DNA of 64,000 bases from Eudromia elegans. Its lineage: Eukaryota > Chordata > Aves > Tinamiformes > Tinamidae. How positions within the stretch are numbered: the first letter of the stretch is position 1; each line of letters opens with the position of its first letter. Positions 10,601 through 22,600 of this stretch are shown here, piece by piece. The stretch lies in NCBI GenBank assembly GCA_003342815.1, contig PTEX01000300.1, positions 84,680 to 148,679 of the forward strand, read 5' to 3'. The position numbers and the translations under genes are program-made. Under the pieces are notes generated by a model. The model was not told the origin of the DNA and made no database searches. It saw only the letters and a program-made list of their open reading frames with translations.

Positions 10601-13600
10601 GAATCACTGAAAAGTATTTCACATTCTGCTTGGAGCTATTTTGACAATCTTTAGCTGTATCCTTTATTTCTTTCTTGTTAGCATGTGAATGTCCTTTTTA
10701 TAGCAGCTATTCTTACAGACTTTAGAGTTCTCTTTTCTTAAGGCTTCTCATTCCTACTTCCTCATATTTATTTCAGTCAGTCCCTTTTCATGCCATGGTT
10801 CCTAAAATACATAAATTCAAGCAGTGAAATCTTGCATCTTCCTCAAATTATCCCATGATGCCTGCCTCTATTTTACAGGATTTAACCTTCAAGTGACAAG
10901 TGCTTTTTGCCATACTGCCTCTCATGCTTATGATGAACTCCAAAAAACTTATTATGACTCTTTAGAGCTCTTCTTTGCTACTACATCTACCAGCACAGAG
11001 CAATGACTAGTTACTATACTGACTTCTATTTTTGCTATGGACTTCCTTTGCATTTACTGGTAGTTCTTGGAGCTCGAGGTCTCTCTGGGATCTCGGTTAG
11101 CACAATGACAGAAAAATTACAAAATTAAGCCTCTGGTGTACTTTAATCTCAGCAGCTCTGCCAGTGTCCCTGAGCAGAGTTCCCCTTTCTGAATCCTGCT
11201 CTACACTGCTTAAGAATATGTGCAGCTCACTTGGTGTGTGGGCATAAAGCCTATAAAGAGCTTTGGAGCAACAACTGGTTTGACACAACACATGCAAGGA
11301 ACAATTTATCTTTCTTTCTTAGACAGAAACATACATCACAAGCATTTTGTCTTCTTTATCCCTGACAGAGCTTTTTGATTGCTTTCTATATGGCTATAGC
11401 TATTTTCAACTCAATAGTTTCTTTCAGAACTCTTTTCTATTCATGTACAAAGAAAAATATCTAAAATAAACTGTTGGTACATCTGATACGTTTAAATGTT
11501 TAGCATTCTAAAATTACACTCATATTAGACATTAATATAGTGAAATATTTTCTTTAAATAAGACTTTCATGAAACAGGTAATATAATTGCAGGAACTTTT
11601 GGAATTCTTGAGTGCTACAAGCTCAAGAGCTTGTACATGCAATATTTGAAAGGCAATCATGAAATATATACTCAGTAATCAGGGCAGGAAAAAAACAGGC
11701 CAAAATGATAGGAGGCACAACTTTTGCTGGATTTGCTCAGGGATTTTCAGAGCCCAAAAAGGCAGGTATCAACATGCTATTATTTTATTTTATTTATTTG
11801 TTTATTTATTTATTTATTATTTAAAAATACCCTTCCATGCTTTGTAAACTCACAGCAAAGTGGAAAACATTTCTTCTACAGGCTGTAGAAGAAATCTACA
11901 GAAATCTAAAGAAATCTTCCATGGCCATCTGAAACATACACATTCGGACAAATTAAAAGTGGAGCTTTCTATTTGCTTAAACAAGCAAGTTGAGAGCATG
12001 CAGACTGTAAAGTTCTTTCATTTTAGAAAATACAATTTGAGTCTTCACTGATACTGATAATAAAAAAGTCTCACGGTATAAGCAAGATGTTGCGGTATTA
12101 TCAAGCTTCTCTTTTTTCTTTTTCTTTCTTTTTTTTTTTGAGATTCCAAAAAAGGACAATTTGTTTCTTCTTCGCAAGCCTGTCACTCTGCAGATAGAGC
12201 TGATACCTGTCCTTGAAAGCCTTTCACATCTCATCTTTCCCACCATATATCTCCCAACTCGTGCACACTCCCTTCATAGAGACCAGACCAGGTTGTCCTG
12301 CTCTGCTCCCCTTAGGGTGCAGGACTCCTTCCCAGCACAAATTCTTCTTCCTCTCCTATTCCCTTCTTGGGCACCTAAGTGCCCGTGTTTGACCCTATGC
12401 AGGAGGTAGCTCTGGCCTTCTTTAGCATTTTGATGATTAGAAAGAGGAACTGGTTGGCTGACCAGGGATGAAAGACAGAGGCAGGAGCTGGGCTGGGATG
12501 TGACTGAACCAGGTCAAAGGGATTCAGCACTGGTGTAATGCATACTCGGTTCTGCTGAAGTGTCAACAAACGATAATTTCAGTATCTTTTGGTACTGTCT
12601 CCAGCAAATGCAGTGAGGTATTTGTGTGCTGCCTCACTGTGCTGCTTAGTGTCACAATAAAGGAAATTTATTCTGTACTTTATCTCCATGATGCACTTTG
12701 AAGCTAATAATTGTATTGAAAAGGCATTGTGTAACTTTAGAAGGAGTCTGGGCGTCTGAAAGGTTTGAGTGGGGAGGGTTTGTCATCACAGCACCAAAGT
12801 GCCCATGGGATTGGGAAATGATTGTTTTAGCTAGATGTCATTGTATCAACTAGATACAAATTGCATCATTTTGTGTGGCCAACAAAAGAGTGAGGAGGAA
12901 TGCTGGCCACACCTTTCCTCAAACTGTTGTTTTACTTTATCTTTTTCTGCCTGAGACAAGGAGGGAAACACAATTTAAGTTTGCCTGTGTGTTGATACAA
13001 ACAGAGATAGAAGCCCATAGATTCCTGCTCATTGCAAAGGTCAGAGAAGTGCTCAGGATAAGGCATTTCACTCACTACATACTACATAGAGAATATAGCC
13101 TTGGAGATGGGTTATTTTACCCTTTAATATGTTTCTAGCAGTACTATCAGTAACTCCAGCTTGTGACCCTAGTGGTGGCACTAGCAGATGACAAAGCAGA
13201 CCCTGGAAAATATTGCCTTAGTGGGGCACAAGATCCCCCAGACTTCAGAGCAAATTGGCCATGTCACCAACTATGTCATCTAAATAACATGGATGGCTTC
13301 CTTTCTCATCCCTCAAAATTAAGTCCCCTGAAACTATCCCATTTCTTTTACTCAGATCTTCATGGGTGTCTCTGTAGAAAACTCACCATAACTGACACGG
13401 CAGAGAAAGAAAATGAAGACTTTTTATTTTTTATACATATATTTATTTTCTTTTTGGTTTCCTTTGCTTGGAAATCGCTTTACATATGCCTGTTAGTGTG
13501 ATTTGTCTCCAGCCTGCAGAAATGCTGTATGAATGTCATATTCTACTCAGTTTTACTTCAGCAGCTACCAGAGGCTTGAAGAAAGGTACTAAAATAAATT

Positions 13601-14309
13601 AATAGAATCTTGTATTTCTTAAAGTTATTTTTTAATAAGCAGGGTTAGATTATGGATTTAATTAGATGTGGAGAAAACCTTCCAGACACAATATTTTTGC
13701 CCCTAAATTTTGCACTTCCAAACCTAAATATTTATGTATCTACAAGTAAGTCTACATACAAATATATATGCTATGCATTGATTCACTAATCCACTCATCA
13801 TGTACAAACCTTTACAAGTATTGATAAACTTGCTGCAGTTAAGCAGAAACAAGGGCAGTTTAAGTTCTGTTTTCATTTTTTTTTATACAACATGTGTGTT
13901 AACATATAGTAAGTGTAGGTGAAATTTCTGAAAGACATCTTGGTAAAATCAGTGTAAATTTTAAATCACTCTCACACTTCCTTTTAGTGAAGAAATTTTT
14001 GATGTTTACCACTGAAGCAGATGATGTACAGGATTAGGAGAAAAAAAAGAAAAACAAAATGTTGCACTATTCCACACACCCAATCACAAAAATCAAGTCA
14101 GTTCTGATTTCCAAAGAGGTTAATGAAAACTTCATTGACTATTGCATATGAATAGTATTTCTTATGTTTTATGTTGGTTAGGTACATACTGTTCTCTTTC
14201 AAGTGGGTTTCACAAGGCTATCTTCTAAAATGCTTTGTTTTCTGACTATTTTCAGTGATAACTGTTAACAAAATACACACAACTTTTCTTTTTGAAGTAC
14301 TCTCAGCAC
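10601..14309. other. Unique AT-rich DNA, no gene seen
   Basis: Includes an (ATTT)n-type low-complexity run at 11779-11822. The open frame at 13163-13501 has no recognisable domain. Confidence 0.55.
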
Positions 14310-14450
14310 TGTATTGACAGACAATATTCTTGCTCTCCTTTTACAAATGAGAAACAAAGGGGTTAAATGACTTCCTCGAGATCACACAAAATGTCAATGA
14401 AAGGGAGAAGGAAGCTTTTCCTGAGCCAAAAGATGCATTTGATGTCTAAA
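14310..14450 (-). mobile_element. MIR-type SINE fragment, minus strand
   Basis: The order TTACAAATGAGAAAC, then GGTTAAATGACTT, then GATCACACAAAATG matches the well-known MIR antisense order (ATGAGGAAACTGAGG, GTTAAGTGACTTG, GGTCACACAGC). About 75 percent identity by eye over the central core, so an old amniote-level insertion. Confidence 0.7.
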
Positions 14451-15204
14451 ATTTCTGCATCCCTGGTACAAACAGGTTACCAGAAGTTAAGGAAAGAGGA
14501 AAGGAATTAGTGAAGACAGAGAATACTGATTCACACCTGTTTATATAAAGTGCATCAATCAAACCTAAGATTTTACAGAGCAGCATTGAAAAATGGCGTG
14601 AAATTCACATTCAAAATGAAAATATTGTCAGAAACATAGTTTGGGAATGTATTTTGTGTGTTGTTTTTAGTGCCCATATCATTGTATCTGAATGTCTCAT
14701 GGTCACCAGTGGATTTTATCCTCACGAAATCACAGTGAAAGAGAAAAGTTTTATCCTCATCTTGGGAAGCAGGAGTTAATGAACAAGACAAGTTATATTT
14801 CCAGGAAGTCTGGGGCTGCCTCCAGTAGCAGAACCAAAGCTTTATTTCAATCTGTGTTTCTAAATTCCCTAACCTGCTTTTCCTCAGCTGGACTTTTATG
14901 AACCTGAAATCCACTGTAGGTATTGCTGTCTATGTTTATGTTTCTGTCTAACTAGCAGACATGTATGGCTCCTGATCTCCTGCTTTGGAAGTTTTTTAGG
15001 AGTCTTTTTAACAGAATTAGGAAGAAAAGAGTGGACCTACCACAGGTGTGAAGAAGTCGAGGATGATGAAGTTGAAGGAAGACTATTTAGGCCACCAGTC
15101 CCAAGACAATTTGGCCATCTGAGTAGACCTAGGAGGATGTCTGCACAAACAGCTGGAGGAATGTAGGTTTGGTGCTGAAGGAAGGATTAGTGGGAATGAA
15201 GCTT
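14451..15204. other. Unique DNA, no gene seen
   Basis: No recognisable repeat or exon. Confidence 0.5.
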
Positions 15205-15463
15205 ACAAGATCATCAAATCCAGGCATAAACCCATCACCACCATGCCTGTTAACCATGTCCCTAAGGGTCTCATCTACACATTTTTTGAGCACTGCCAGG
15301 GATGGCGTCTCCACCACTTCCCTGGGCAGCATGTTCCAATGCATGACGACTCCTTCCGCGTAGAAAATTTTCCTAGTATCTAACCTGAATCTCCCCTGGT
15401 GCAACTTGAGTCCATTTCCTCTAAAGGTCTTTTCCAACCATAATGATTCTGTCATTCTGTGAC
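15205..15463 (+). mobile_element. CR1 LINE 3' fragment with an inverted 5' portion
   Basis: 15207-15421 is CR1 in antisense. Read on the minus strand it encodes the ORF2 C-terminus ([17 protein letters not shown], then [19 protein letters not shown]) and runs into the 3' UTR to GGATTTGATGATCTT. From 15423 to 15463 the sequence switches to the sense 3' tail (AAAGGTCTTTTCCAACC, ending in ATTCTGTCATTCTGTGAC). In the CR1 consensus, GATGATCTT is directly followed by this tail. The two segments are therefore neighbouring pieces of one element with the 5' piece inverted, the pattern known as twin priming in LINE-1. Two unrelated insertions would have to break at the same consensus point to mimic it. 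Confidence 0.85.
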
Positions 15464-16290
15464 AAGCAACTTCGTAAACATTTCACTATGAGCAACAGGA
15501 TCCAATGGGATGTGGTCATGATTGCTCCCAAATGACATGCTGGTCACCTCTTTCTCCGGAGCAGTGTTCTGCATATCGTCAAGCCACACTCTCTCTATGG
15601 CTATGTGTTTTCTCTGGGAAGTCTGTGGATCAGGAGGCTTACTGAAAGGTTGGGGTGCTGGAAATGCTTCCTTAGATATCTCACAATCAATTTGAAAGAA
15701 ATTTCAAGCCTCTCCCATAGGTTTTCCTTGTATTTTCCAAGTAAGCATTATAGGATGCATTCTCTGTACTAGAATGAAACGCGCTCTTGAGATCTTGTTT
15801 ATTCATGCTTTTTTTTTTCTATTTATATTGAGTCATAGCACAGCTATTCAGTTTACAACACCCTCCCCACCCCCAAGAATAAAGCAAATCGTTGCATACA
15901 GTTTCCACTGCCTAAAAATGCAGTTTTCCCGAGGCCTTAATCAGCACAACATTTCAAGGTTTAGGTCTGTATTTTCCAAGCTGTGGTTCTGGAATCCAGA
16001 TGTTGTTTAGGTGGTTACTAATAGGTGCCTTAACCTGAAATAAATTCACACTCTTACATATATCCTGATACCTAGTCAACAAAAAAATGATAGACCTATA
16101 AGTATTCTTGCACCTGATATGCATTGGGCACTGCAGGCTTATATGATAGAAGAAATCTGTAAAGATCTGGAAAAAGGACAGAGTACTGTATGGTCATATT
16201 TGTCTCTCATACTGCAGAATTTTTCATAAAATATTCTATCAAAAAGTATTTTTTTTCTGTAATTTGTGGAGAAAATGTGCACCAAATCCA
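15464..16290. other. Unique AT-rich DNA, no gene seen
   Basis: No recognisable feature. Confidence 0.5.
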
Positions 16291-16542
16291 CTTCCTCCTT
16301 CCTTCTTTCCTTCTTTCCTTCTTTCCTTCTTTCCTTCTTTCCTTCTTTCCTTCTTTCCTTCTTTCCTTCTTTCCTTCCTTCCTTCCTTCCTTCCTTCCTT
16401 CCTTCCTTCCTTCCTTCCTTCCTTCCTTCCTTCCTTCCTTNTCCTTCTTTCCTTCTTTCCTTCTTTCCTTCTTTCCTTCCTTCCTTCCTTCCTTCCTTCC
16501 TTCCTTCCTTCCTTCCTTCCTTCCTTCCTTCCTTCCTTCCTT
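16291..16542. repeat. Compound (TTCTTTCC)n/(TTCC)n microsatellite with one undetermined base
   Basis: About 250 bases of pure pyrimidine on the plus strand. The order is an 8-base TTCTTTCC array, a TTCC array, one N at 16441, then the 8-base array and the TTCC array again. The repeated order around the N suggests an assembly join or a compressed region. The long open frames through it are repeat artefacts. Confidence 0.95.
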
Positions 16543-18690
16543 GTTTTCTTCTTGTGTTTAAAATTTCTAGGCATCATAAATTTGTATTTTCTATTTTCAA
16601 GTGGTCTGACAGTTTCTCAGGAGTCTTTCAAATGTCAGCCATTTTGATCTGGTCCAAGAACCCTCTTTTTTGTTCAGCACTATGTCTTCCATGTTATGCT
16701 ATTTTGATCTTTGTTTCTCTGTTTTTCTCTGTGTCATGCCTTGCAATGGCAAGAGAATAAATGTGGTAAGTTCTCAGAGATTTGTTTTATCGTGAGAGAA
16801 GAAGGGTTTTGGCATTAAATGTCTATGTCTATTCAAGATGACAAAATCATGCATAGAAATGGAGCATCTAATCACAAGGGTCTTTTCAAAACATTAGTTA
16901 CCTTTGAAAAGGATCTACTCATAAACTTTTCTGCTACTATAGCTAGTGTAATATGCTCAAATATTATCAATATTTTTAGCACAGAAACAAATATGTAATA
17001 ATACATGTATTTCTGTACACTCAGAAATTAAAATGTATAGAGCAAAAGACATAAAGATATTAAGCCTGTGCTTGAATATACCATCTTCAAGGAAAACAAC
17101 CTGAGCAAAGTCAGTGTCTACACACAGAATATCGAGTCTCTTGTGGCAGCCTTTACAGAACCTACTTTGCAGGTTAGGCAAATGTTTTTCATTAGGGCAT
17201 TTTTTTTTTTCAGCATTGATTATCTAATATGGTTAACCAGGGGGTTAGCAAGCACAGTAGTAAAAAGTGAGTCTGAATGAGCCATCTTTGGACTTCATCT
17301 CTCGCTCTTTGTCGCTGGAAGAGGAGAATATGACTAGATGACTGAATATGACTGAATATGACTAAAATTCCATCTATATTGCTGGTGTCCATGATAGGAA
17401 CTAAGTATTATCCAGCTGGGCTGCTGAGAGAAGATGAGGTGACTGCAACACTGTGACCTGGCAATAGAAAAAGTCTTCAAGAAACTGAGATATAACTCCT
17501 TACCTTCTCAATTTCCTCAGAAAGATTAATGAGAATAGTGAAATCTTCACTGGCAGCCTAATGGCCAAGAGGGATTTTAATATTTGATTGAACTGATAGA
17601 AATCAAACCAATTCCACACAACTTGACCCATCATTGTAGTATAAGATATAGTCTAAAAAACAACATCAACTTTCACGTAAGACTTATTTTTCCCTTCATT
17701 TTTGGAGTGAAGTAGACATACTCAGGATACACTCACTAAATGAAATGCCGTATAGGAAGTGAATTTTTCCCGTGCTAGAAAGGTCCTTACTTGTATCAGA
17801 AAGAGACCCTAAAACTACTAAGCATAAAATAGTAATAGCAGCATCATGCAAAGTGAAATTAAAATGCTAATGATGGTAACTTCCCTTATTTGTTCTGTTG
17901 TTAGTGCTAAACTAGTAGCCATCATGGAATTATTTTCTTGCGAAAAAAGCCTGGCAAAAATGAAAATTCAGATAAGCTGAAGAGATTGGGAGGGAACGTT
18001 GAAGCATGCATGTGGGTGGAGATGTCTGAAAGGATTTTTGAATGTGCAGATAATCTTTACTTAGTAAAGAAAAAAAAATGTTGACAAATGGATATATATT
18101 ATCACAAACTGTATATTTAAAAAAATAATGCTGCCAAGCTCAAGCACCTGGCAACCAAAAAGACAAGAAATATTTGTTCATATGCAAGTCTATGCATTTA
18201 AAATCAGAAAAAAACCCTAATCGTCTAAAGATACATAAACTATAATAGGAGCTGTGGTGTGATAAAAGAAGAGGGCATACCTCTCAGGAAAATAAGAGAT
18301 TGATTCCCCCTAAACATCGTGCAAGCTTCAAAATCAGTGACTGTTCTGGACAGCATCCTTGGATGTGATCCGGATATGTTAAATGAGATAGCAGTGGCTG
18401 CATATCTGGAATTTTTTTTCCTAATATGATTGTCTTTGAAAGATCTTTGATCTGATTTGCACAAAAGAGGGTGACAGAAAGATGTTGGAGTGAAAAAAAG
18501 AACGTTTTTGCATCAGTGAGAAAAGACAGCCCTACTTGAAATGATAGGATATGGACCTCCCAGCAACTGAGCTGTTGCTCAGATCTTCTTGTCCATATCT
18601 CTCAGATGAACCTGACCTGCAGTACCTGTAACAGGAAATGTATTTGATGAAATAATTTTTCAATCTCTCTAAAGGGTTAAAAAACAAACC
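16543..18690. other. Unique AT-rich DNA, no gene seen
   Basis: A small TGAATATGAC duplication at 17340-17362. Its 3' end could hold more of the LINE fossil that follows, but I cannot trace it upstream of about 18700. Confidence 0.5.
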
Positions 18691-18699
18691 TAAATGTCA

Positions 18700-19090
18700 G
18701 AAGAGGGAGCTCAGATGCAGTTGAAATGACAGTGGTGAAGATTAATACTCAACCTCTGCTCTTTACAAGTCTCCAGGGCTAGACAGCTTCTCACTAGAAG
18801 TCTATAAAATGTTAAGCAAGACGGCTACACTTTGGGATGGGCCAAATTCCTAAATTCTCTGAAGGGATGCAAAATAAAGAAATTATGTTCATCATATATA
18901 ATTCACTCCCATGAGAAGGTTACTGAGTTGTTCGTGTATTTTATATCATCTCATATCGGTTCTTAAAGCTGGCAATAAAACCCTCACCAAAACTTTGGCA
19001 AGCAACTGTGAAAATGTTCTGCCAGACACCATTAATATAGATCAGTCTTGTTTCCTTTGCTTGAACCAAAAGATTATTTTCCTGATGTGA
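18700..19090 (+). mobile_element. Fossil L1/Tx1-like LINE reverse transcriptase fragment
   Basis: One reading frame, starting at 18767, gives KSPGLDSFSLEVYKML. This matches the KSPGPDGF(T)xEFYK box at the start of the L1-clade reverse transcriptase domain. In the same frame, 207 bases later (18974), it gives NKTLTKTLAS, ENVLP and then DQSCF. With the preceding YHLISVLK this follows the L1 order YRPISLL, YKILTKILAN, EKVLP, DQTGF at the right spacing. Several in-frame stops and a degenerate middle (18815-18935) show long neutral decay. The active-site FADD region is not visible downstream. CR1 and L2 do not carry this motif set, so an L1- or Tx1-clade origin is the best reading. Confidence 0.65.
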
Positions 19091-19162
19091 ATCATAAGCA
19101 GTATTTTTCTTCAAAGGCTTGTTTTTCAATCTTACCACATGCCAATAAATCTAAGATAATTT

Positions 19163-19600
19163 ATAGATTCTTAGAAATTAAGGTCAGGAGGGATGATCAG
19201 ATCATCTGCTCTGACCTCCAGTACACTTCAGGCCAGTGCATTTCACCCAGTTACCTTTGTATTGTTCTCATTAATTTTGGCAAAAGCACATCCTCAGAAA
19301 GTTATCTAGCCTTAATCTGGAGACATTAAGAAATCCACCACTCCCTGGGAAGCTTTTCTTCCCCTTGTCAATTAATTACTCTCAAAGTCATAAAAAAACG
19401 GGCTTTTCTTTCCAGATTGAATTAGTCTGGCTTCAACTTTGAGCCACTGATTCTTGGTATGCTTTTCTGCACTAGGTTAAAGATCCTCCTAGTGTTATCT
19501 CTTCATGAAGGAACTTATTCACTGCAAACCTCAGTCTTTGATTAACAGAACTTAGCAGACTAGACTTGCTGAAGTTTCTCACTGACAAGCCCTTAAAAGC
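19163..19600 (-). mobile_element. Ancient amniote-type CR1 LINE, 3' part, minus strand
   Basis: The antisense order of an old reptile-wide CR1 group is recognisable: TAGATTCTTAGAAATTAAGG, GATCATCTGCTCTGACCTCC, ATTTCACCCAGTTACC, AAATCCACCACTCCCTGG, CAATTAATTACTCTCA, TCCAGATTGAATTAGTCTGG, CTTCAACTTTGAGCCACTG and finally TGAAGTTTCTCACTGACAAG. Its 3' end is at the left. It lies 70-100 bases from the L1-like fossil and is much more diverged than the CR1 copies at 15.2 and 48.2 kb. Confidence 0.8.
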
Positions 19601-22600
19601 ACACTCAAACAAATTTTGTGGTTACTTGCCCTAACTTCTCCAATTTTAACAAAGTCTATGAAATATGAATAAAATATGATTCTCATGATCACTGAACAGA
19701 GGTAAAAAACAGTTCCCTGGACTTATCATTCTCCTTCCTTTGAAGGATAGCTTTATTCAAATTCCTCTCTGATATCAACATGTGCAAGTCAATGACTGCA
19801 GATAGAGAGGCTGAGATAAACTGAATAGACAAAATTGGAAGTATGACCTCACTGCTTTTCAGGCAGGGCCTGAAAACTACTAGAACAGAAGGAGGGAGCT
19901 CCAGAGAGTATTGCTTTCCACTTTGCAACCTCCCAGTCAAGAGTGGAGGGACTTTCTAGAAAGCTTGTATTGGCTTTGGGATCACTGTGAGACACCACTG
20001 AGAATCTTTAGAAAGCTGGATTGTCAGAGGCGGAATTGTGTGAGAGCACAAGATATTTCCCTCTGTTTCACTCCTTGAAATATGGATGCACTCCATGGTC
20101 AGATCCATACCAGAGCCAGTGCAAAAGAAGGAATAGGACCGGATTTCCAAACAGAGCAGCAGAGAAGGCATGCCCTTACCCAGTGCTCAGCAGTAACTGT
20201 TAGACCAGCTCAACTAGACTGTGAAAATGTAATTTTGGTTTTTTTTTTTGTCTGGTTACTTTTTCCAACTTTTGCACTTGTGTGGAATTTCAGTCCAAAT
20301 TGTTAGGTCAAATTTGAAAATTATTTTGAAATGTATACCTCCAACCTTCTAAACTAAACATATGCCAAGGAAATATCCTGAAATTCCTAACAGAGCAAGA
20401 TTTTTATCACTTGAAACAGTATTCCAGTTCAGCTTGCTGGAAATACAGATTTGAATCCCTCTTTTTCCAAAGTACAGGCTTATCCAGAACTGAGATTTAG
20501 CTTCATGATTATCTCAGTCACAGACAAAGAATGTAAAACAAACAAGGAACTCCATGCAACATTTTCTCAAGCAATAAAGCAAATATAAGAAATTCTTGAA
20601 TATAAGAAATTATTAGTTCCTTTTAGTTCCTTGGGCTTTGCAGCTTCAGAAAGGTGTTTAGATTGACTTTTTGTGGCTGAACTTGATATTAAATGGTGTT
20701 TATATCCTGTCTACAGACTCTTTATAGTCAGTTGATAGAAAAATAGATCTTTTTGAATATATTTTTCTCATACTATGGTAGAGTCTTAAGATAAAGTATA
20801 TGAATCCCCAAGATGCCTGAGGTGCAGCTCAGATTCCTTCCTCATGCATGTATATGGCTTGCCCCATGACAAAGCATGGGGCAACCTTTGTGCCGCTTTG
20901 GGCCATCTTCCACGAGCTGGTACCTGCCAGGTTGCCCTGCACAGCGGCTACGCTCCCCTTTCACCATCAACCACTCTTAACCCAGCTTTGCACATCATAG
21001 CACCAGCAAAGAAGGAGAAGACATTTAGCTTATATTTTCATTCTAGAAGCACCCACAGAAGCTGAAACCAGTGTGTCTACATCTCTCTCCATCAGCTCTG
21101 CTCATTTCCACCTCTCAAACAGCAACATCTCTTATCTTTATGACAAGGACTGAGTCAGGCTTCTCTGCAAAGGCTGTGCAGAGAGCGAGGGCCACACTTC
21201 TGGGCTGCAAGTTTAATGGGAGGTTTTGAGCCAGGCAGTCTTTTTTCAGTGCCAGACACAGCTGGGAGAGAGACCACAAATCAGCATTGTGCGGATGCTG
21301 AAAGGAGGCACGGAGTCTATAGCAGGAGCCACGTGTGGAAGATGAGACTTGACAGGCATGTGATTCTCAGCTTGGCCTGCCTGGTCTCTTCCTTGTCCTC
21401 CAGCACTATGGGAACTTACTGAGATGTCTCTTTTGGGTTCAAGTGGTAAGACAATATAGTGGGAGTTTTAAACACTGCCTTCCTCACAGAGGTAGCCGTA
21501 GATCTAAGAGAGTCAGCTAAAAGATATTTGCACTGAAGCTTAAAATAATAGTTGAAGGGGATTTAAGAAAAAAAAACCCAAAACCAATCAAACAAAAACC
21601 CTACAACCAAATAAATCTCTCCTTGCTTTGCTTTCCATCCTTCCTGCTTGATACGTGCAGCACCTTGTTAGATTTGACAGCAGCTTAACAATACTTCACA
21701 AGGGAATGTAAAGGAGGGAAATGATCCTTACTTGCAGCAAACATTCTGGCCCATTTGATGCAATTATCACTGTTATAAATCTGGGTAGACTCTCTAATCT
21801 CAAACAAGCAGTAAAAACTGTGAGACCCAAATTTGTGCTGTTAGTCCAGAGTCTGCTTCCTTAGCCCCTGGGAACTTTATTGGAACCAATCTGGGGAATG
21901 CGATCTTTAAAAAACAAGCAAACAAGCAAGCAAACAGGAAAAAAAAAAACCAAACTCAAAATCCCCTTGGAACTTCTGGCTTAGCTTTTTTGTGCAATCC
22001 AACTGGTATAGTTACTCCTATCTAAGGTCATATACACAGGACGTATATCTTCCAGAGGTCTTTGCCAGTGTAAATCTTGGAAGGCAGCGCTTCAGTCCAC
22101 CTGCCCTCCTCTTCCCTTCCCTTATAATACCCAGGGGAAGAAACAGAAAAGAAGAGGTGTTGGCTCTTTTCATCGTCTCTTTTTAATGTAGGCATTTTTA
22201 GTGCCTGTAGAAGTCATTTGTGGAGGAAAAATGAGCCATTTTGCAACACTAGAATAATTCCTTTGTACCGTACTTCTGAAAAGTAGCAGAGATCATGGCT
22301 ATAGCTGTTAAATAGATTTGAACAGGAATTTTAGGCTATATAAACAGCTCAGTATATTATTCTAAATGAAAATAACATACTAATATGTGAGTGATTTACA
22401 CCAACGTCAGCTGTTTCTGAGAAAAGTTAATGTTTGTTCTCATGCTTTCATTTTCCTGGGTGGAAGATTAACTACATATATATTTTCTGATTTCTTTCTT
22501 GAAGTGGTTTTGTATTAGCATAATATTTTTGTTCCCACATTTTCACTCTCACACAGATTAGTTTACTGGAATACACTGTTTTTGAAACATAGTTCTTATT

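Noticed and set aside
15129-15455. 108-codon minus-strand open frame
   Set aside because: It is the antisense part of the inverted CR1 (ORF2 C-terminus) read through the junction, not a host gene.
16190-16760. Open frames rich in SFLPSFLPSF or RKEGRKEG
   Set aside because: Translations of the TTCC microsatellite; no biological protein.
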